64,000 nucleotides of DNA from Dasyornis broadbenti (Eukaryota; Chordata; Aves; Passeriformes; Dasyornithidae). Position numbers and translations under genes: made by a program. The stretch lies in NCBI GenBank assembly GCA_013397935.1, contig VZRN01000756.1:380655-444654 (forward strand), given 5' to 3'. The number at the start of each line of letters is the position of its first letter. Within the stretch, counting starts at the first letter, position 1. The notes below the pieces were generated by a model. It was not told the origin of the DNA. It searched no databases and worked only from the letters and a program-made list of their open reading frames with translations. Positions 1-12,600 of the stretch are shown piece by piece.

Positions 1-516
1 TATTCTTTATTGTACCTGTTGCTGCAGATGAATAAAGACCTGGCACCATTTCCACTCCAATTATCATCTCAACCTATTTAAAGCTTCACTAAGCTAGGGA
101 AAAGAACCCAGAAAGAAAGTAAAGGAGGCTTTTCCTTGGCAACACCATTTAGATATGTTCTCAAGGCATGGAATAGTCAGAAATGTGGTCTGTGCTCTGA
201 AGCACAGCATTTGGGAATTGTCCTCATGAAAACATGTGAAACAATTAGAACTTCCGAAAAAGATGGAAATATTTCTGGACCTGAACATTTAATAATAATC
301 ACAGAATGTGGTTTTCCTTTTTTTTGGAAAGAAAAAAACAGGAAAATATATGATATGAATTTCTGCTTCAATGTACCAGTGATACACCCAACCTAAAGAA
401 TCCATCAATTAATCATGTCTGAACTACAGAAACCACTTGTAGATTTTTTACTGCCACCCTCCTTTCCTTTTTCAAAGCACTGCCAAAGGTACAAGTTTTC
501 ACTAAAATCAAGAGAC
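1..516 (-). other. UBR1: UBR1 3' UTR (to window edge)
   Basis: AT-rich sequence directly after the TGA, with no intron signal or repeat recognised. A variant ATTAAA lies at 288-293 and a canonical AATAAA at 6-11. Where the transcript ends cannot be seen, because cleavage after the AATAAA would fall at or beyond base 1. Confidence 0.7.
6..11 (-). terminator. UBR1: Candidate AATAAA polyadenylation signal
   Basis: Canonical AATAAA on the minus strand, about 505 bases after the stop. It is the only such hexamer on that strand between stop and window edge. The downstream GU-rich element, if any, is outside the window. Confidence 0.5.
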
Positions 517-658
517 TCAGAGCAGTTGCCAGTTGAATCCAAAGAAGATCTGATTTGTTTCTTGGCTCCTGGCAATCTCCTCTATGATGCAGTGCTGCTG
601 CCACAGCAGATGGAGCTTCCGGTAACGCTCCCGACATAAGTGCAGGGGATTGCCTCTT
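517..658 (-). CDS. UBR1: UBR1 exon 47, coding part with stop
   Basis: 142 bp, residues 1684-1730 and TGA at 517-519. RGNPLHLCRERYRKLHL, CIIEEIARSQETNQ and FGFNWQLL at the end match human. The acceptor is a tandem GAAGAAG: the upstream AG gives the human-like KRGN, the downstream one drops the Arg. The exon continues into the 3' UTR. Confidence 0.97.
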
Positions 659-3600
659 CTTCAGGGAAGAAAAGAAGAGAATAGCCAGTTAGCATATCAG
701 AATAGCAACTGATAAACTGTCCAATTAGTCTAACATTAATACAGTCTAACTAGACTATATTAAATACTTGTAGGAACACCAATTCCAACAAGTCTATTGG
801 AAGTGTAAAAAAAATTCTACTTGTGACAAGCACTGACTGCCATTTCTACAGTGATATTTCAGCAATGGCTGATGAAATGCACACAAAGCATTCTTGAGAA
901 AAGTAAGAAAGTATGACAATACCAAAAAAGTGTATTTTCTCATTATAAACTACCCATTCCCAATTGGAAACTGCCATCAGTTCACCAGGCCAAGACACCC
1001 ATTACATACAGTGCTGTACACACTAGCCAGAAGAGTGTGCTGTCCAATGGGTATAAGAAAGAAAGAGATACAAAAACAGAAATGTAGGAAGTTAAACGTT
1101 TACTTACTTTAGACCTGGATCTGTTTCTCCATATTCATCTAAGTAGGGTGCAGGGTATAAGCAGCCCCTGGTTTTACCTTCAATGAGGACGACTTTGCAT
1201 TCCCTGATTCTTAAAGAGAAGAATAGCTACATTTAAAACACAGTTCCAAGCAGGCTCTTCACTTTTTGGTGAGCTATAATTTATGTCAAAGTAATGTTTC
1301 TTTAATTCAGACAAAAAGAATCAAGTGATTTGACAGTGTTGTGAACTCTGTCCTTCTAATATTTCCCTTTATTCTTTAACACATTAAATTCTGGCTACTT
1401 ACTTGAGAAACATACAGACTCCAGCTCCACATTGAAGAGCATGAGACGTACAGGCTCCCAACTCCTCCCCATTCACCAGTTCCTGACAGCAAGTATTCTG
1501 GGAACACAACATTGCCCCACAGAATAAACACAATACTGGGTGTTTTTGTTCATCATCAGAAGATCGTGGGCATCTAAAAGAAGTGGAACCAGCGTGTTAC
1601 AGTAAGAACTAAAACTTTAAAAGAAATGTTAACTATGGTTAACGTTCCTCAAAAAAATAACAAAAAGACCTATCCAACCAACTAAAAACCCCAAATCACA
1701 ATTAAACAAAAACCTAAGACATATTATGTCAAACATTTCACATATCTGGCTCCTTATGCTGTGTTTTTACACTGCTTGAAATATTTTACCTGCAAGATAT
1801 CTGCTTTGAGCAGGAGCTTGAACTAGGTGATCAGAAAAGTCCCTTCTGACCTGAATTATCCTATGATTCATTCTTCTTGGCATAAAACAGTGCCATCATC
1901 TGGGCAAAAATAGTTTGCAGTGCAAAAATAATTTTCAGGCTTATGGCCAAACCAAATGCACATTGCACTGGAGAAAAATGACCAGCAGATTAGGCTACAA
2001 AAATTTTATATCCTGTCTTATCAAACACAAGTGACTTCACTTAGCAAGCTCTTGTGTTTCACATTTAAAGTGAACATGTGCTAGTATTGGCCAGTAGAAC
2101 AATAACAGTGCCTCCACTTCTACAAAATGATTTCTGTATTGTTTTAACACCAGTTACAGTAACTGTAAGAATATAAAATTCCCTAAAAGTGGCAAAACAC
2201 CTAAGAACACAACCAAGTATGTCACATCTTACCTAAACTGAGAGGCTTGGTTCAGAAGACAGCTATAGTCTTCAGGAAGCTCTATTAAATGATTTCTTTT
2301 CCTAGGATACCTGGGTAAGTGAAAAGAACTATCATGAGAATAATAAAGATCAAAGCAAATAATGAAATAAACAACTACAAATCCCTGCTAAGCTTTCAGT
2401 CATTTCTGCAAAAGTCTGCAATTCTAGAGCAATTCTTCAGCTCTAGAATCCCAAGTGAGAGGCTCCACATGGGAGCTTCAACATTTCTATATTCATAACC
2501 AATATGCATGAAGACATTTCATATTTCAGTTAGTTCTTGTTCTTTCCTAGAGCAGGACAGATCACTCATCTAACAATGTTGTACATTCTCAATGAAGAAT
2601 AATGAGGCATAATAAACAAGACATTTAAAGACAAATGTACTTCTAGTCATAAAGCAGAAGGAACAAAACACAAAGTCTCTAACTCGCCCACAACAAGCAC
2701 TTGTTTTTTACAAGTGTTTTAAGTCAAAACCAGAAGAAAGCAACAACAATAAGCTTACCTTATTGCAATGCTTTTCCCTTTCAAACAACTTAACACCACT
2801 GGGTCAGCACACCACCTATTTCAAACAGACATTTGCAGATGATAGCATTTGATAAAAACATGCATTTAGGTTCATTAAACTAAACTAGTAAGTGAGAAGC
2901 AAACACAAAACACTGATAAATGCATTGATAGTTCTACCTAAAACTTCACAAGGTAAAACAGGGGTGGTTTTTTATACTTTTCTTCAGGAGAAGATTTTAA
3001 GTTTGTATACAAGAGGAAAAACCTATGTGAAAAAACACTTAGAATTATCATAGTGCACATGAAAACATAAGATTAACATAGAGCTAAAAAATGCAAGCAG
3101 TCTTCAGACAGATTCAGTTTCTCAAAGTGGGCTACAATACACAGCACCTTTTGGAATCTATGTGCCAAAAGACACAGCATATATAAATATTGTACATTTT
3201 AATACAAAAACATTTGTTGTTTCTATTAAATCATTACCCAATGGTTATTTTACAATGGTTTATTTCATGTTGTGTGCTTGCTTAGAAAGGCCAAAAGTGT
3301 CTGTCAAAACAATGGCAGATATTGGACAATTACTGAATAGAGGAACTGGTATGTTTAATATGCCTTTGAAGTTATTTCTACAAAAAGGAGGAGAAGGGAG
3401 AAAGAACTGCAGCAGATGGTCAATCTAGCATGCTTCATTTAACACATTTCTCAACTATCATCAAATTTAGTCTTCTGAAATACGATTCGGTGAAAAAACA
3501 TATGGGAACCTGCACGATGATTTGGCAACTGTTACTATTACGTTAAATATGCAGCCTCCTACTGGAAACCTCTTTTTCTGACTGGGAGCACTGTAACTAT

Positions 3601-6600
3601 TAATTAATCCTGCTTCTAGTGATCTTTTCCAGTGTTCACAAGCACCATCTTCTGCATTCTCTTAAAAGCACTATTATGCCTTTGAGCAAATATGTAGGAA
3701 CAAATAAGAAACTGATTTAATAATTTACTTGTAAAAGTTAATAAATTAATTTTTAAGTAATAACATATACTACAAATGGAATTGATCAGAGTAAAACTGT
3801 ATGTAGGGAACTGTTTAGGTCAGTTATATGGACTATAAGTTGGAAATCAAAATGGTTCAAAATGTCCCTAAATTGAAGAAACCCAGACAACAGAACAGAG
3901 GTTAAAAAAACCCAACCAAACAACAATGCAGTAAAAGCTAATGTGAGTCAGAGAACTCTGTCAAGAACCAGGAAAAATCATGAATGCAATCAGATTCTCA
4001 AATGGTCACATGAAATACACAGAGACATTCTCCAACACAATATTCTTCTTCTGGATTATTCTTAATTGGGGGTGGAGCATGGTGTCTCTGTTTATTTAAT
4101 TTGAGGTTTTGAATGCAGAATTTTACCAATTCTTTCTTTGTTGCTAAAGAAAGAATGTTTTCTTTAATGCTACTTTCACAAACTGAAAGAGGAGAAATTT
4201 AGGTTAGAAATGAGGAAGAAATTCTTTCGTTTGAGGATGGTAAGACACTGGAACAGGTTGCCCAGAGAGGCTGTGGATGCCCCAACCAGGAAAGGTTGAA
4301 TAAGGCTTGGAGCAACCTGGTCTAGTGGAAAGTGTCCCTGCCCACGGCAGGGGAATTGGAGTGAGATGATCTTTAAGGTCACTCCTAACCCTCTAACATT
4401 CTATGATTCCATGACTGCAGATGGCAATGTATGTAATGCTCAAACTGTACCTTTTAACCATTAAGCCAATTTCAACATCCACCAGTCTAATCTGGAAATG
4501 CTGAAAAGAAGTAATACACGGCCTCACCCTGCCAGCTACATGATTTTCTACATTCTCATTTTATAGCTCATGTAATCCCCATTTTTGCTGTAGAAAGATT
4601 AAAAATAGACAAATGAACACTAAGTGGCACATCAAGCAAGCAAAAGTGTAAAATAACTTCTTTCTGTCTGTTTGGTTTCATATAGGTCTACAAGCACTAG
4701 TCCCTTAAACTATAATTATTTAAAATTGGAATTACCATAGAGAATGCTTTATGGTTTTGAAGTGCCTTAAGAGATTCAGTGTACCTGTGCAAAATGTTTA
4801 GAACTACAGTATGAATTTGATCTCAATCATTTACTATCAAATTTGATCTAGAATTCCCACAGGGCCACCACAACAGAAAAACATGGCCTGTCCAGTCCCA
4901 GTCAGTACCTTTGAAGCAGTGGATTTACTGTGTCCCAATATTCATGGAAGAGCAGGAACAAATTTGTAGGTAGAGAGAGGTAACTACAAAGTGCCTTGAA
5001 CTGCCCTTCTTCAGAACCTGCAAAAGAAAACACAAATACTTGTTTGAGTGTTTCAGCACTGCTGAATAATTCACTCAAAACTAGAAATCTCCTGCTCCCT
5101 TTTCAATTGAATATGTACAGGATACATTGTATGTATCCTACAGCTTCAGCATAGACCTTACATAGTACAATTGGATATTATTCCATCAACTTCAGAGTTA
5201 TAATTTGGATTAGCTGAGGATCTGCTTAAACAAATTTTATATATATTAAATATTTTTTTAATGCAAAAGTTACTGCAATAACAGAATTCCTTCCTTAAAT
5301 TACTGCATAATACGTAACACATCTTAGAGCAGTAGACTTCTGTACTTGCATTTTAGTTTTTCACTATCCTTATGGTAGACCTCAATGATATTAAATTTTG
5401 ATATAATCAAGTCAGTCATAACAGATTATATAAAGTTGGGCTAATTTAATAGTTTGCTGACCCAGCAAACTATTCATTTATTGTGTCTGCTACAGAAAAT
5501 TATGTTGTTGTTTCACCAGAGAGACTTCTCCCTACAGAATTAAAGAGCCAGACTACTGGTAAGGATAACAGCATATCCCAAAGTGCAGAGATTTTGACTT
5601 GTATATCCTAATAAAACTCAAACTTAGTACACAGTTTATATAAATCAATTTTATATTTTTGTTATTATATATTATACATGTTATATTTTTTATCAGCTAT
5701 GAATAGACATTATGGTCCTTCTTTCCAAATAGTTGATGATTCTGTGTTTCACTGCATTTTGACAGAAGACAAAATATTTATTTTTGGGGATAGTATGTGT
5801 AATGCATTAGGAACTTTCAAGGAAGGGGCTTAAGTTTTATCATGTGCTTTGTATCTATTTGACTTTGTTTGGCTCAATCCCTGTATCTTTAGCATTTACC
5901 AACATTAGCACTATAAAAAAAGTTTGGTTTTCTAAAATATACTCCAGGCAATTTCTCAGGTGATATAATCTAAATTCTTGACATTATCCTTAAATCGTTG
6001 AATCTTTATCAACAAGTAGTCCCTATCAATACATCGTTGATAATTCACATATTTGCGCACACTCAGAAGTGCTCAGAACTAACACTTTTTTACGCAAGGA
6101 AAGCCAAGACAACTCACCTTCTCATGCTTGCCCCTTCCTATGCAAATGAATAATTCCTTTACTTTCCAAGTCTTACTTTAATGTATAGACTATTGTTAAA
6201 TTATTGAGAAAATTTAGAAATTCTTTCAAGACAAAAAGGGTCATACATTTATTTTCTCATGTTTACCTTGTAGTAGTTCCTCAGGTGGAGAAACTCCGAG
6301 CAAGTAATGAAAAAATAAAGCAGCACAACGAAGATAAGGCATGACGCCTTTTTTAACACAATCCCATACAAGCCAACCTGGAATATCCTGACTAAAGCAA
6401 CTGTAAAATAAAAATGAGAAATAGTTGCAGTAGTTCACAGTGCAAATCCTTCTAGCACTTTCACATTTTGGCTAGCATTGGCAGAATAATAGTTCTGTAG
6501 AAGCAACACTCATGTAACCCAAATTCTGTGAAACACAGCCACCAGCACTTAACTTCCAACTTCTCCTTTGCCTAAGGAATGAGTACTGAGCTTATGTACC

Positions 6601-9600
6601 ACATTTATATTTTAATCAGAATTATAAAAAATAAATAGCCCATACACAGCTCAGGGTTACTCAAAATAATCTGATATAAACTGTGCAACACATCACGCAG
6701 GGCAATTCATTCTTATACTGGTTGCTTTTTATTACCAAAAGCCAGTAAATTTTTGTAATAATGAAAATTTTTTATTCAGTTGGTGCTTTGAATGCAGTAA
6801 TTAAAAGAGAAAAAAAACACTTTAATCAGCATAAGTACTCTTTAGAAACAATAAAATTAATAGCATTAAAAAAATAATTCATACTTCATTATAGAAGTCA
6901 CAATACTAACACTCAGATTGTTTAAAATAAAGCTGTATTAATCCCATTGTTGTCAAAAAATACTGGAGTGATACTGATTGCAGTAATTACTCTTGTAGTT
7001 GTGCAAATGTGGTCTAGATTTCACAGTAAATTTTACTTAAGTGTCATTGTTTTCTAAAAATTTTTAACAAAGTTCACATTTATGTGAACAGGAAATTCAC
7101 ACAAATACTGACCAGTACCTGATGAGGAACAACCTGTAAAGCTGTATTATAGCATCAAAGACCATTGCAAATTTATTATGCAGACTGCTGTTGACACACA
7201 GATAGGTCAGAATTACAAGATGAAAGTGTACACACAGAAACTAAAATACTATCAGTATAACTATCAGTGCTGGGTTGCCTAAACTTTGGCATTTAATTTT
7301 GTACCTAGGTGTCTTGGTACAATTTTCCAAAATGCACAGCACCCATGATTCTAAGCTCATGCCTCAGAAAAAAAAAAATCCTCCTAGAATTTAAATACCA
7401 AATGTTAAAAATTTTAAAATTTAGACTTAAAAAATAGACTTAAAATTAGACTTAAAATTTAGACTTAAAAATTTAGAAAAGTGTCAGTCATTGTCAGTTA
7501 TTGAGAAACGCATCTTTGCAATTAGTCTTGGTGAAGATAAATCAAAGCAGGGTTTGTAGAGAGTACACCCATACTTTCCAGTTCATTTCACACTAATACT
7601 GAAGTACTAAAGAGTCTGCAGCTGTACCTATCTGAAAAGTCTGAAAGATGGGCACTAACACTCAAATAAGCAACAATACTCAGCTTTACAATTTATTCCC
7701 CTTTTGTAGTAGGACCATTTTCTTCTTGCTGGATTCCATTTACAATGCAAGAGATCTAAACCAAAATAATCAACGCAAAGAAAAAATAAATACTATAGTT
7801 GATTGTATTTCTCTCCAGAACAGATACAGTTATTTTTTCATCCTCAGACCAAAAATTTACTCTGCTGTCCACAAAACATAGCCACTTTAACTAAAAGCAT
7901 TCCTTCACCAGTTTCATTGTTCAGGAGCCTGGGAACAAAGCACGGGGCACTGTGCTAACTCCCCATACAAAATGGGTAATTTTTTTCCTGTCTTCTGTGT
8001 TGTGCAGATCATCCCCTGTGGACTGCTATCTTAACAGGAAAATGTAAGGCTACAACTGAACTGCTACTTACCCACTGGTGTACTGGCAAACCTCTCTACA
8101 GAACGACTGTGCAGACTGTGCCTCCTCACTGTTGTCAGATGAGTGAGCAGCGGGGGACTCTGCACACAAAAAGATGAATCTACTGTAAGTGCACTTCATC
8201 CTTTTAATCGTTTAATCATTTTAATATTTTACAAATATTAAAACCTTTTTAAAAATTATTCAATTGCATTACAGAATTATTTCCACTTTAATTTGCTTAA
8301 TTTGTTTTTATTTGCTATTTTCTGCCTAAAAAATGCTCTCCTAAGACTGAATGCTGTAAGAAGAATCAGGATTACTGCCTCATTGCTTATCCTCATGTAA
8401 AGAACTACTTCCTTCCCTTGAACTTCTGAAGTTGTCCTACATAGCTTAAGCTACAGGAATTTTTTTAAATCTTTAAATCTTTTTTTTATCCCACATCATA
8501 CTGAAGAAAAAGCAAAGTAGGAGCTGGAAAGCCTATCGGCTTCTGATAGCTTTTAACAATGTTATGAAATAGAGAGAAAAGTGAAATTCTCTCTTACCGG
8601 TTTACAGGATTCCGTGTATTTACTAAGTTGAAGGGTAAAGAAAATTTCATGTCCCAAATTCATACTGACTGTCACTGTAAAGCTCAGTGATGCTACTTGG
8701 CAGACCTCTGATTCTCTTACAAACAATGAAGAAAGGAAACTTACCCCTCTGAAATGACTGGCTGACTGGAGCATATACTAATATATCAGCAAGTATTTTG
8801 TTTTCCTAGGCTACGCACACAGACGTGGTATAATAAAATGCTGCAAACTTGATGTAGTACTACTTAATTTTAACCAGGAAACAATTATTACTACCTGTGG
8901 GGATACAGCTAGAAAGCAGAAGTGAGACCACTGCTAAACTCATGTCAGAAGTGGACACAGCAATGCTGCTAGGCCACAAACCATGGCAGGCAGTGTGGCC
9001 TACCACGAAATAGCTAGCATAAGGGAAAGGAATGTATGTACCTGTGCTGGTCAGAGCTAGCTTTTAGTTTTGCAATATTATTAAGAAACATAGATATCGT
9101 TGTTATAGTGGTTACTGCTTATATAAGGATCTATTTTTAGTTACTGCTGAAAAAGTAAAAATACTCTGCTCTGTATCAATAAAATCGGCTTATTGCTTGG
9201 CTTTTTGCATCCAAGCAATTTGTCCCATCTCTTCCATCGCCGAACAAAATCGGCCCATGTAGGTCCCAACAACTACCTAGCCCTAAGTGTCACTTTATTA
9301 GGAGGAAGTTTATGCCTGAAGATACTAATGGTATCAATCCATTATTTTTAAGAAACTGTGCAAAAATGCCAGACAAATGCAACACAAATACACATCTACC
9401 TGTTGCTGTAGAGATGACAATTTGCATTATGTGTGCCAGTGTTGTCAGATGGAAGAGGTAGAGGTGGTTGTAGGCTGAACTAACTGATGAAGGTTGCAAG
9501 TCTACAGCATCTTCCCAGTATAAAGATGGAAAGGATAACACAACTCCCACCTACAGTGAAAAGGAACAGGCAAATATTAAAGTAACAAAAAATTCGGTAA

Positions 9601-12600
9601 TAGCTACAAGGGTAGCAATTATATTCTCACACTACATTTACATGTCATTTCTGTAGTCTGAGTACGTTAATCTATCTTGCTAGTTTTAATTCAAAGTGTA
9701 GCAAAAACTCACTGGAAAACATTAACCATTTGTGCACCATGGCATTTAGGAAACTCAGAGCTGTATGGTAATTGTCAGTTAAGAGATAACAGGACAGGTT
9801 GTCCAGTTTATAAAAAACTTAATTTCTATTCTTTGGTATATAACAAAGCACACTGAAAAAACTGAGAAGTGAGACCAAGCATTAGATAAAAAGGAAACCA
9901 GGGCAAACCAGATTTTCTTTGGTGCATTTGATTTTGTTGGCTTTTTTGCTGTGTGGCTTTGTGCTTGCTTCGGATTTTTTTTTAACAGCAGGACAAACTA
10001 TAATACAGATTTGTAATAAGAACAGAAAGAAGAGGGTAAGAAAAATACAGAAGGTAATGAGAGTGAACGTGAAGGAATCAGAAGGTATGAGATACTGATT
10101 GAGACAGAGAAAATAAGGGAAAGAAACTGAGTGCATTTCTTAAGTTTATTTTTTTATGCTTAATAACAATGGAAGTGGTAAAAAGAATATCGAGATTGCA
10201 TATATGAAATTTAACAAGACAGCAAACACTTGGAAGTTAGTAGAAATAAAGTAAACATATATAGCAGTCATGTAAACATTTGATTGTTGCTCATGTATAA
10301 TCACTTAACTCATGCAAGTGAACAGATAATGCAGGACTATTTATGGAGTACAGTACACAAAAATATATGTTAAAAAAAGGTGTTAATATGAAGAACAAAA
10401 TGAACCTGCTTACCAAAACGTGGAACATATCTACTTCTAAGAGTGATGGAGTGTCCTCCCCTTTAAAGATTGGTAGGAAAACTACAAAATAAATATATAC
10501 ATAAAGTTATACATTTAACACATATTTTCTTCTTTTGGATTGAATGGCAGTATCAGAATCTGATTTTACAGCCTCTATCACTCCTGTGTTTTCATAAAAA
10601 AAAGTCCAGATCGCTAAAGTAAGGATCTGTTTAATTAACTGCTTACCACTTATTTGACTGTGCATATTTAGCTATTTCCACATGCCCAAACAGCTGACCA
10701 TTTTAATTAATTTATCTTCAAAACTCTGAGATACAAATCTTTATTTCCCCAGCTCTAATAAATCACACACAGTGTGAAGGGTGAAAGTCCCTGCGCACCT
10801 CAACACCAGATACCTCACAAACTCACCCAATATAAAAGCCTAAGCACAACACATCTAAGTGTCTTATCAAGTATATAGCAAATCACAGAGTGGGATTCAC
10901 ACAGGCCATCATACTAACCACATCAATAAGAAACATGGCGGAAGCTACATGCCTCAAATTAGCTCTCTCTGGAACGAAAATATCTTAAGCTAGGCTTCAA
11001 GCAGCCTTTTTGAAAGTACTGAAAAATCACAGAATTATGGAATGATTTGCACTGGAGGGACTTTAAAGATCATTCAGCTCCAGCCGTCCTGCCATGGGCA
11101 GGAATGCCACTCAGTAGACGAGGTTGCTCAGAGCTCCATACCATCCGGCCCATAACACTTCCAGGGATGGGGCATCCACAGCTTCTCTGAGCAGCCTGTT
11201 ACAGTGCCTCACTATCCTCACAGTAAAGAATTCTAACATCTAATCTAAACCTACTCTTTTTCAATTTAAAACCATTTCCCTTCATCCTGTCCCTATCCAC
11301 CTCTAGAAAAAGTCACTCTCCCTCCTTTTTATAGGCTCTCTTAAGATACTGGAAGGCCACAATGAAGCCTCCCAGGAGTCTTCTCCATGCTGAGATGAAT
11401 TTTCACAATTAAGAAAAAGAAATACCTTTTTTTGGCTTTATTCACCTACTTAGAAGAGAATTTGAGTAATTTTGAACATTGCCAGAAATGTTTTGTTACT
11501 CATCTGTAAATAATTCAGACCTGAATATCTGTAGACCTACGTAACCTGGGATAAACTCAACCAACACCCTATGATTTCTGGCAACATTACGGAAACTGAA
11601 GCAAGCACTGTTGTCAAGTACTCTGACCCTTGCCTCTATGCTGTATTAACCTGTGTGCCGTTTTGGAATAGAAACTTCTGCAACACCAAAGGTAGTAAAT
11701 AAAAGGAACACAGTACCTCCTAGAAGACGAATCAGATGTTTCTGAATCAGGACCTGTGGGGATGTTGTTCTCTGAGCAGCTGCAAACTGCACTAATGCTT
11801 TAAGGCCACTGTGCTAGAGCGCAAGAGAAAATGGTTGAACAGGAAAAAAAGCTAAATATAAGAATGAAATAGAATTGTAAAAATATACCTACTTGCACAA
11901 ACATACATCACATTTATAAATTAATTTAATATGAACATCCATATATAAGCAGACATGTTATTCTTTCAAAGTGCTCTTTATGCTATGGATCCAAATAGAG
12001 AGCTATCCCTCAACAGAGAATGATCTTGATGTCAGCAGTTTCAACAGGTTTATATATGCATGCATATTATAAATAAACCTTTTAGTTTAAAATATATTGC
12101 ATATCTTGTCCATACCTGTCTATTTTGTAGAGATCCAAATAAAGGCTTGCCCTCCGTTTCCAAGAGGTTTTCTTAAAATTAAACACAGAAAAAAATGAGT
12201 TGCTCTGTTCTACACAACCTAATATTAATTTATTCTTAGTATATACACCCCTTTTTAAAGCTCAACTTCATTCTTATAAGAGAATTCTCTTGAAAAAAAA
12301 AATCTGTATTAAATGGCAGTGAATGTTTCCCAGATAGAGTATTGTAGTAAGCTTTTTGAAAATTTTCAGTTTTCAGACCTTGCTAACTAAGGATTTAAAG
12401 GAACACCATTTCACATGAATGATAACATTCATTCTATGGATTTAGATTTATTTTCAGTTACCCTTAAGAAATGTTCAAAATCATGAAGTTACATTTACAG
12501 AGATGCTATACAGCCATCTTACCATCATATTTATCACAGAATCATGGAATGTTAAGGGGTTGAAACAGACCCTAAATATCATCTAATTTCCACCCCCTGC

